DNA from: Pseudomonas cyclaminis
Lineage (GTDB): Bacteria; Pseudomonadota; Gammaproteobacteria; Pseudomonadales; Pseudomonadaceae
Reading direction: 5' to 3'
Assembly (NCBI RefSeq): GCF_015163715.1
Contig: NZ_JADDUM010000091.1
Coordinates: 1-34,413 of the forward strand
DNA length: 34,413 nt
Every line of letters begins with the position of its first letter. Position 1 is the stretch's first letter. A program made the translations under genes and the position numbers. The notes under the pieces are model-generated. The model saw only the letters and a program-made list of their open reading frames with translations, was not told where the DNA came from and made no database searches. Positions 18,184 to 25,473 of this stretch are shown here, piece after piece.

Positions 18184-19852
18184 CGGCAGCCTGGCCGATG
18201 TAATCGAGCCGTGGGCCCAAGGGCAGTTGATCGAGCACGTCATCGACCTGCAAGGCTTGAACCGGCCGGCCGCCGGCCAGGAGAGCCTTGCGGAACAACA
18301 GCGCAACCTGCTGCTGCCCATCCTCGCACTCCAGCAGTATTGCCTGGGCACCGGAGCCGAGCCGGACTGGACCTTTGCCGTCAGCGGCATGCCATTCTTC
18401 ACGGACTTGCCACCCCTGCCAGCCATGTTGCGTGGCCTGAGCAACGTCATGGGTGAAGAACACCCTCAGGCGCGCAGCCGGTGTGTCGACCTGGGCGCCA
18501 GCACCCCGCAGGAACGCATCGACCACCTGTTGGCCGAACTGGCTTTGGCGGATGACGAGCGCACTGTGCGCTACCTCGACGGCACCCGTCAGGTCGCACG
18601 GCTCGCCGCCCTGCCCCTCGACACCGACGCGGCGCACCCTGCCGCATTCAGTGCTGAGCGCAGTTACCTGATCACCGGCGGGCTGGGCGCCATCGGGCTC
18701 AGCCTGGCCGACCTGATCATCGAGCGCGGCGGTCGCCACCTGGTGCTGGTGGCGCGCAGCGTCAACACTAAGGCGCTGGCCCCCTACCTTGAGCGCTGGC
18801 AGGCGCTGGGCGTGTCAATCCTGGTCAAGCCCTGCGATATCGGCGACTGCGACCAGGTCACGCGGTTGGTGCAGGAGATCGACCGCAGCTTGCCCGCCCT
18901 CGACGGCGTGTTTCATTGCGCCGGGGTCCTGCGCGACGGTTTGCTCGGCGCCCAGTCCTGGGAAGACTTCCAGGCTCCACTGCACGCCAAGGTGGACGGC
19001 GCCTGGTGGTTGCACCTGGCGACGCGGGAGCTTGGCTTACGTTGGTTCGTGCTGTTTTCTTCCGCCGCGACGGTGTTTGGCTCGCCGGGCCAGGGCAACT
19101 ACGCCGCAGCCAACGCCTTCCTCGATCAGTTGGCACTTGACCGGCGTACCCAGGGCCTCGCCGGGCTCAGCGTCAACTGGGGACCGTGGGATGGGCAAGG
19201 CATGGCGCACAGCGTCGCCCGCCAGGCCAACTTCCAGCGTGCCCCCGGGATTGGCCTGCTGGCGCCTCGTCGTGCCCTTGAAATGTTGTTGAGCCTGGCC
19301 GGCACCGCGCAGGCCAACCCGACCGTGATCGACATCGACTGGAGTCAGGTTCACAACTCGATCAGCGAAGGTGCGCAGCGCTCGACCCTGGCCAACCTGA
19401 TCAGGAAACCCGTCAGTGAAAGCGCCTACCTCGCGGAACTGGGCGTGCTGCGCAGCGACTGCGACGACCTGACGCCTCCTGAGCGCCAGGCCTATATCGA
19501 GCAATTCGTGCTGCGGGTGGCCCGGGACATCATGGCGCTCAATGAGCACCAACGGCTGGACGTCAACGAACCCCTGCAATCGGAAGGCCTGGACTCGCTG
19601 ATGGCGCTGGAACTGCGCAACAAACTGGCGGGCATCGTGGGCAGAAAGCTGCCCGCCACGCTGCTGTTCGACTACCCGACCGTGCGCAGCATGAGCACCT
19701 TCATTCTTGAGCAGTTGTATCCCGTCGCCGAGGACGCCCGCGTCCTCGCTCCACCACCCGCCTGCGCCGGACCGGTGCACGAAGCACACGACAACTTCAA
19801 CCACCTGACCGACGCAGAACTCATCGCCCTCCTGGCGGATGAAGCACTTTGA
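18184..19852 (+). CDS. PKS part 3: KR2, ACP2 and C-terminal docking tail
   Basis: Continues the KR2 structural half, then the catalytic half with GGLGAIG (from about residue 2939), LFSSAAT and Tyr3081 in GQGNYAAANAFLDQLA. LRD at the LDD position suggests a B-type reductase, consistent with supplying the DH. ACP2 has EGLDSLMALELRNKL with phosphopantetheine site Ser3246. The last ~20 residues end in LTDAELIALLADEAL, a docking-type acidic helix like that of the stand-alone ACP. No thioesterase or other release domain follows, so the chain must pass to the next protein, whose gene starts 31 bp downstream. An in-frame start upstream at 18047 is out of frame for the real KR2. Confidence 0.86.
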
Positions 19853-19883
19853 GCCGACACGCACGCGAAAAGGGAATGCCAGC

Positions 19884-22800
19884 ATGACGCAACACAACGA
19901 TAGCCGCGCGCTCATGGAGAACGCGCTGAAAAAAATCAACCGGCTCAACGGTGACATCAAGGCACTGGACGAGCGTGCGCACGAAGCCATCGCCATCGTC
20001 GGCATTGGCTGCCGCTATCCGGGCGCCGACGCCGGCGTCGAACAGTTCTGGCGCAACCTTTGCGAGGGCGTGGACAGCGTGTCGCCGCTCACCGATCAGC
20101 GCTGGGACCAGCAGCGCTTCTTCGATGCGCAGGCACCGCGCCCGGGTAAGACCTACTCGCCGAATGCCGGGCTGCTCGCCGATGTGCTGCGGTTCGACGC
20201 GCAGCTGTTCGGCATCACGCCCCTTGAAGCCGAGTGCATGGACCCGCAACAGCGCACGTTGCTCGAAGTCACCTGGCAAGCCCTGGAAGATGCCGGCATG
20301 GCGCCCGACAGCGTACGCGGCGCGAATGCCGGGGTGTTCACCGGCATCATGAACAAAGATCACTCCGACTTGCTGGTGCGTCACTTGAGCCTCGATGAAA
20401 TCGCGGCGCATATGAATGCCGGCAATCACGAAAGCGTGCATTCGGGCCGCGTGTCCTACACCTTCGACTTCAAGGGACCGTGCCTGACCCTCAATACCGC
20501 CTGCTCTTCCTCGCTGGTCACAGTGCACCTGGCCTGCCAGAGCCTGCGCCTGGACGAGTGTGATTTCGCCCTGGCCGGCGGCTGCAATGTGATCCTTGCG
20601 CCGACCACCTCGGTGGCCCAGTCGCAGGCCATGATGCATTCGCCGCAAGGCCTGTGTAAGGCATTCGATGCGGCGGCCAATGGGTATGTGCGTGCCGAAG
20701 GCTGCGGCGTGGTGGTACTCAAGCGCCTGTCCCGGGCAGTGGCGGACGGTGATCATATCTATGCGCTGATCCGGGGTTCGGCGGTCAATCAGGATGGCCT
20801 GAGCCAGGGCATCATGGCGCCGAACGGCCCCTCGCAGGTGCGGGTCATCCGCAGCGCCCTGGCGAATGCGCGGGTCAACCCCAAGGACGTCGGGTATGTC
20901 GAAGCGCACGGCACCGGCACCAAGCTCGGCGACCCGATCGAGCTGCAATCGTTGGGCGCCGTCTATGGCCGCGCGGCGGGACGTGACAGCGCACTGCGCG
21001 TCGGCTCCCTCAAGACCAATATCGGCCACAGCGAATCAGCGGCGGGTGTCGCGGGCATCATCAAGGTTGCCAAAGCGCTGCAGCAGGGCGAAATCCCGCC
21101 GCAGTTGCACTTCAATTGCGTGAACCCGTTTGTCGATCTTGACGATGAAAACATCGCCATCTGCACTGATCGCCAGGCCTGGCCGTCCGGCACCGGCGCC
21201 TCACGCCTGGCCGCCGTCAGCTCGTTCGGCTTCAGCGGCACCAATGCGCACATCGTCATGGAGTCGTACAACCCGGCACCGAGCCCACCGCCGAGCGTCG
21301 AACAGCGACCACACCTGTTGTTCATCAGCGCCCGGGAAACGCTCGCGCTCGACACCTATGGGTCGCAGTTGCTGGCATTCCTGGAGGACAGTGATGAGCA
21401 GGTACTGGCCGATATCTGCTACTCGCAAAATGGCGGGCGACGTCAGTTTGAACAGCGGATTGCCGTGAGTGGCAACAACCGCGCCGAGCTGATCCACGCG
21501 TTGCGGCGCGCCCTGGATGGCCCGCGCAGTGCCGCGCAGCCGGTGGAAGGAGCTGGCCAGGTCGGCTGGGTGATGGGCACGCTCACCGCCTCGGACCGGG
21601 AGCGCTACCACGCCTTGCGCCAGACCAGCCCGGCGTTCCAATGTGCCTACGCAGCGTGCATCGAAGCCGCCGGGCGAACACTGGCCATCGACCTCGAATC
21701 GCCTGCGCTGACCCCACAGGCCCAGCACCTGGCCGACGCGGCACTGTTTTATGGTCACGCTATGATGTGGCGCTCATTCGGCGTGCAGCCGCGCTGGATT
21801 GTCGCCCAGGGCGCCATGCAGGGGATGGCCGCCGTGATCGCCGGCAATCTTCCATTGGACAAGGGCCTGCAGCGCATCGCCGCCGCAGCCGAACAGGTCG
21901 ACGCCTGCGCCTATGTGTATCGCCCCGGCCCTGAAAGCGCGCAGCCTTATGTCGCGCCAGAGATGCTGGCGAAAGAGCCTGTGCAGATCGTCGTTACCCT
22001 GGGATCACTGGATAACCCGCTGGGGCGTTCACCGACCGCGGCACACGCCGCACAACCCATCTGGGGCACAATCGCCGCCACGCTCGCCGCGCTGTACGAA
22101 GCCGGCGCACCAATCGTTCCAGCAGCGTGGGATACCCATGCACAACGGCGCAAGTTGCCTTTGCCTACCTATGCCTTCCAGGGCAGCCGTTACTGGCTCA
22201 AGCAACTGGATGCCTTGAACGAGAACAGCCTCGAACGCAGCACCGCGTCGCCCACCGCCGAAGCGCTGGCGGCACCGGCCGGCATGAGCACCCGTGACTA
22301 CGTGATGTACCTGATTCGGCACCTGGCCAAGCTGGAAGACAAACCCTTGGCCGAGGACAGCCTGCTGATTGATGATATCGGTTTCGACTCGCTGATGCTG
22401 GCAGAACTGCGCACGCGCATCGAACGTGCATACCCCAGCGCCGGCAAGGTCTCGCTGGAGTTGTTGCACACCCAGAAGCTGGGGTTGCTGCTGGACTTCG
22501 TTGAACAGAACGCTGGCACGGCCGAACCACGGCCGGACACCCAGGAGGCAACCCACGCGCTGGATGTCGCGATTACCTGGCTCGCGCAATGGAACAGTTC
22601 GGGGCGCCACGGCGACACCCAGCGGATGGACAAGCGCCAGGTGCATAAGTCCAGCGAACGCAACGTACTGCTCGGCGACATGGCAGCCATCGACGACACC
22701 GGCTGGTACGCCGCGGAGTTGTTCCATGACGCGGACCACCCATTCTTCTACGAGCACGCCCAGGACCACATTCCCGGTTTGTATTTGATCGAGGCCGCCC

Positions 22801-23090
22801 GCCAATTCGGGATTGCCTGCACGCACGTGTTCCAGGGCGTGCCTCGCGAATTCCCGTTCGTGCTGGATGACATGCGCATTCGCTTCGACAGCTTTGCCGA
22901 GCACGACGCACCAGTCTACCTGCTGGCCCAGTACACCGACCTGATGTTCAAGGACGGGCACCTGCACCGCAGCCACAGCCACTGCCACATCGTTCAGAAC
23001 GGCGTGGTGCTGGGCACGATTGAAGGCCGTGGGCTGATTCTGCCGCCCGCCGCATACCAGGCCGTTCGCGCCCTGGAAACCACCCATTAA
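19884..23090 (+). CDS. Terminal PKS: KS3, degenerate AT, ACP3 and C-terminal AfsA-like hotdog domain
   Basis: 1,068 residues. The start ATG 19884 has AGGGAA 8 nt upstream; the upstream ATG at 19839 overlaps the previous gene. A coiled-coil docking segment (RALMENALKKINRLNGDIKA) precedes KS3, which has Cys207, His342 and His382 intact. The next ~210 residues align to an AT by order but lack its catalysis. Where GHSLG should be, VAQGAMQG stands (residues 640-647, Gly643 in place of the Ser), the AFHS region is absent, and only the LPTYAFQGSRYW end remains. ACP3 has IGFDSLMLAEL (Ser836). From about residue 920 an AfsA-type domain follows: VHKSSERNVLLGD, HPFFYEHAQDHIPGLYLIEA, then Glu970, Arg973 and Gln974. 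AfsA enzymes join beta-ketoacyl chains to dihydroxyacetone phosphate. No KR or DH is present, so the chain here should be a beta-ketoacyl thioester, matching that chemistry. Confidence 0.85.
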   Translation: MTQHNDSRALMENALKKINRLNGDIKALDERAHEAIAIVGIGCRYPGADAGVEQFWRNLCEGVDSVSPLTDQRWDQQRFFDAQAPRPGKTYSPNAGLLADVLRFDAQLFGITPLEAECMDPQQRTLLEVTWQALEDAGMAPDSVRGANAGVFTGIMNKDHSDLLVRHLSLDEIAAHMNAGNHESVHSGRVSYTFDFKGPCLTLNTACSSSLVTVHLACQSLRLDECDFALAGGCNVILAPTTSVAQSQAMMHSPQGLCKAFDAAANGYVRAEGCGVVVLKRLSRAVADGDHIYALIRGSAVNQDGLSQGIMAPNGPSQVRVIRSALANARVNPKDVGYVEAHGTGTKLGDPIELQSLGAVYGRAAGRDSALRVGSLKTNIGHSESAAGVAGIIKVAKALQQGEIPPQLHFNCVNPFVDLDDENIAICTDRQAWPSGTGASRLAAVSSFGFSGTNAHIVMESYNPAPSPPPSVEQRPHLLFISARETLALDTYGSQLLAFLEDSDEQVLADICYSQNGGRRQFEQRIAVSGNNRAELIHALRRALDGPRSAAQPVEGAGQVGWVMGTLTASDRERYHALRQTSPAFQCAYAACIEAAGRTLAIDLESPALTPQAQHLADAALFYGHAMMWRSFGVQPRWIVAQGAMQGMAAVIAGNLPLDKGLQRIAAAAEQVDACAYVYRPGPESAQPYVAPEMLAKEPVQIVVTLGSLDNPLGRSPTAAHAAQPIWGTIAATLAALYEAGAPIVPAAWDTHAQRRKLPLPTYAFQGSRYWLKQLDALNENSLERSTASPTAEALAAPAGMSTRDYVMYLIRHLAKLEDKPLAEDSLLIDDIGFDSLMLAELRTRIERAYPSAGKVSLELLHTQKLGLLLDFVEQNAGTAEPRPDTQEATHALDVAITWLAQWNSSGRHGDTQRMDKRQVHKSSERNVLLGDMAAIDDTGWYAAELFHDADHPFFYEHAQDHIPGLYLIEAARQFGIACTHVFQGVPREFPFVLDDMRIRFDSFAEHDAPVYLLAQYTDLMFKDGHLHRSHSHCHIVQNGVVLGTIEGRGLILPPAAYQAVRALETTH

Positions 23091-23112
23091 CGCTTCCCCG
23101 GAGGACTCATTT

Positions 23113-23739
23113 GTGCCTGATCAAACCCAAGGTAAACCCGTCGTTGCCGTCTTCGATTTCGACCGCACGCTCACCGACCGCCACACGTTCTGGCGGTTTC
23201 TGCGCCGGCTGATCGGCGGCCCACGCTTCACGCTGGTCGCCATCAGCCTCATCCCCACGGCCGTGCTCCTGGCTCTGCGGATCATCCCCTTGATGGCCGC
23301 CCGTGAAGTGATGATTCGTCGCTGCATGACCGGCGTCAGCGCCGAGCGCTATCGCGCCCTGGGCCTGGTGTTCGCACAGCAGGACATTCCCGGCTGGCTG
23401 AACCCCGAGGCGCTCGCGCGCCTGAAGTGGCACCAGGCCCACGGGCACCGTTGCCTGCTGGTGAGCAATTCGGCGGACGTGTACCTGGAACCCTGGGGCA
23501 AAGCGGCCGGCTTCGACGCCACCAGCGGTTCGCGCTTCAAGGAACGTAACGGCCGGCTGACCGGGGAGCTGGACGGCCCGCACTGCCAGGCCGAGGAAAA
23601 AGTCATCCGTGTGCGGCAGATTCTCGGTAATCCAAAGGACTACGTGATTCATGCCTATGGCGACAGCGAGGGTGATCGCAACCTCCTGGAGATGGCCGAG
23701 TACCCCTATTACCGATCGTTCGCACAGCCAGTCCAGTGA
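23113..23739 (+). CDS. HAD-superfamily phosphatase (HAD-IB, SerB-like)
   Basis: 208 residues. All four HAD motifs are present: DFDRT with nucleophile Asp15 and acid/base Asp17, LLVSNS (motif II), the EEKVIRV lysine (motif III) and GDSEGD with Asp184 and Asp188 (motif IV). A hydrophobic stretch in the cap (FTLVAISLIPTAVLLALRII) suggests membrane association or a lipophilic substrate. The start is GTG 23113 with GGAGG 8-9 nt upstream. It follows the AfsA-containing PKS by 22 bp. AfsA products are phosphorylated butenolides, so the natural reading is that this enzyme removes that phosphate. The family also includes phosphoserine and phospholipid phosphatases, so the assignment to the pathway rests on context. 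Confidence 0.85.
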   Translation: MPDQTQGKPVVAVFDFDRTLTDRHTFWRFLRRLIGGPRFTLVAISLIPTAVLLALRIIPLMAAREVMIRRCMTGVSAERYRALGLVFAQQDIPGWLNPEALARLKWHQAHGHRCLLVSNSADVYLEPWGKAAGFDATSGSRFKERNGRLTGELDGPHCQAEEKVIRVRQILGNPKDYVIHAYGDSEGDRNLLEMAEYPYYRSFAQPVQ

Positions 23740-23754
23740 CCAGGGAGGTCTGAA

Positions 23755-25425
23755 ATGAGCCACACCACCAATACTGCCACACCCGTACTGATCGTCGGCG
23801 CAGGCCCGGTCGGGTTGCTGATGGGCTTGCAATTGCAGCGCTATGGCATAGCCCATCGACTGATCGACAAGCGTCTGCAACGCCAGTCGTTCTCCAAGGC
23901 GTTCGCCATCCATTCGCGCTCAATGGAAGTGCTCGAAGACCTGGGCTTGCTGGAGCCCTTGCTGGCGCGCGCCGTGCGGGTCGAGCAGATGAACATCTAC
24001 AGCAACCGCAAACGCCTGATCACCTATGACCTCGGTCAACTCGACGTGCCCTACCCGTTCACGGCCAGCATTCCCCAGAACAGCGTCGAGGAGATCCTCG
24101 AACAGCGTTACCTGGCGCTGGGGGGCCAGGTGGAACGCGGCCTGGAGCTCCACAACCTGGTGCAACACGAGCAGGCCGCGCACGCCACGCTGGTGGATCA
24201 GCAAGGCCGGCAACAGGATGTGGAGTGCAGTTGGCTAGTGGGCTGCGACGGTGGCACGAGCCACGTCAGAAAGCTGGCGGGCATTGCCTTTGACGGTGGC
24301 GCTTACCCACGGCCGTACATCATTGCCGACGGCACGCTGTCGTGGGCCGGTGACAACCACAGCGGGCATGTCTTCACCTCGGGCGACGGCTACATGATGC
24401 TGTTCCCGCTGCCCGAAGGCAGGCACCGGGTGGTCATCGATTGTGAAGATGTCACCCTGACCACGGCAGACCTCAGCATAGAACAGGTCAATGCCCGGCT
24501 GCATGAGCGCGGCTTCAACGACATCAGCCTGGCTGACCCGGTGTGGCTGTCGGTGACGACATTCCAACACCGCCTCGCGGCGCAGTATCGCCTCGGCCGT
24601 GTATTCCTCGCCGGCGATGCCTGCCATGTGCACAGTCCGATTGGTGGCCAGGGGCTCAATACCGGGTTGCAGGACGCCTACAATTTGTCGTGGAAGATCG
24701 CCCACGTACTCACGGCACGTGCGCGCCCGGCCTTGCTGGACAGCTACCAGGTCGAGCGCCGTCCAGTCGCCCAGACCGTGTTGAAAAATACCAACCAGCA
24801 GATGCGCATGCTCAACCTGAAGAATCCGTTGCTGCGCTTGCTGCGCGACAGTGTGATCCCCTCCCTGGCGACGACCCGTCGCTTCCAGGCGCGGATCATG
24901 AAACAGGCCACCGGCTTCCAGATCGACTACGCAACCGGCTCCACGACGCAGTACAGCAGCGGCCCTGCCACTGGCCAGCGCATGCCGGACGGCATGATCG
25001 CCGGCAAAGACGCCGGGACCCGGCGCGTATTCGACCTGCTCAAGGGCGCCCATTTCTGCGCGCTGGTGATCGAACCGCGCTCGGCGGCCAGCGTCGCCCA
25101 ACTGGAACACCTGAGTCGGGCCTTGTACGCCGAGATGCGTCACACCGATTTCCTGCACGCCTACTTGCTGGGCGGCCCCACCACGGCAGCCCTGGCACCG
25201 CCCCATGGCTTTACCGCGTCCTATGCCATCGACGATGGGTTGCGCGCGCAACTGGGCGTCGAGGATGGCGGATTGTTGCTGGTTCGACCCGATGGCTACC
25301 TGGCGCTGCGCTGCGAGCTGTCGCAGGTTGACGCGTTGAGGGCGTACTTCCAGCAGTTCTATCCCCTGGCCTCACATCCCGAACCGCACGATGGCGTTCG
25401 CGCCCCACAACCGATCACCGGTTGA
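23755..25425 (+). CDS. FAD-dependent aromatic-ring-hydroxylase-type monooxygenase (class A)
   Basis: 556 residues. FAD_binding_3 family: the dinucleotide-binding VLIVGAGPVG at residues 11-20, the mid DG motif in GCDGGTSHVRKLAG, and the GD motif FLAGDACHVHSPIGGQGLN with Asp288. The C-terminal ~170 residues match the thioredoxin-like tail region of the PheA/TfdB/MhpA type by position only. GGGAGG is placed 7 nt before ATG 23755, and it lies 15 bp after the phosphatase gene. Such enzymes hydroxylate electron-rich rings or enolised carbonyl compounds using NAD(P)H and O2. Here a plausible substrate is the acyl-butenolide or its enol; desaturation or Baeyer-Villiger chemistry cannot be excluded from sequence. 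Confidence 0.85.
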   Translation: MSHTTNTATPVLIVGAGPVGLLMGLQLQRYGIAHRLIDKRLQRQSFSKAFAIHSRSMEVLEDLGLLEPLLARAVRVEQMNIYSNRKRLITYDLGQLDVPYPFTASIPQNSVEEILEQRYLALGGQVERGLELHNLVQHEQAAHATLVDQQGRQQDVECSWLVGCDGGTSHVRKLAGIAFDGGAYPRPYIIADGTLSWAGDNHSGHVFTSGDGYMMLFPLPEGRHRVVIDCEDVTLTTADLSIEQVNARLHERGFNDISLADPVWLSVTTFQHRLAAQYRLGRVFLAGDACHVHSPIGGQGLNTGLQDAYNLSWKIAHVLTARARPALLDSYQVERRPVAQTVLKNTNQQMRMLNLKNPLLRLLRDSVIPSLATTRRFQARIMKQATGFQIDYATGSTTQYSSGPATGQRMPDGMIAGKDAGTRRVFDLLKGAHFCALVIEPRSAASVAQLEHLSRALYAEMRHTDFLHAYLLGGPTTAALAPPHGFTASYAIDDGLRAQLGVEDGGLLLVRPDGYLALRCELSQVDALRAYFQQFYPLASHPEPHDGVRAPQPITG

Positions 25426-25473
25426 CAGGCCCCTCTCATGCCCACACCTACGACTCAAACAAGGAACCGTTCT

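Larger units (their letters stand above)
9862..19852 (+). pseudogene. Bimodular type I polyketide synthase, interrupted by two single-base frameshifts (whole gene)
   Basis: Restoring one base near 13763 and one near 18184 gives a single protein of about 3,330 residues: N-terminal docking helix, KS1-AT1-KR1-ACP1, KS2-AT2-DH2-KR2-ACP2, C-terminal docking tail. Both breaks fall inside domains (end of KR1; structural half of KR2), not in linkers, and each piece continues the domain with no loss of length. So it was one gene. It would extend the acyl starter twice with malonyl units, leaving a beta-hydroxyl and then a double bond. As written, translation would end at 13860 within the first KR, leaving no ACP1 and no second module, so the pathway would be dead unless the frameshifts are sequencing errors. 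Residue numbers in the three part-entries use the restored protein. Confidence 0.85.
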
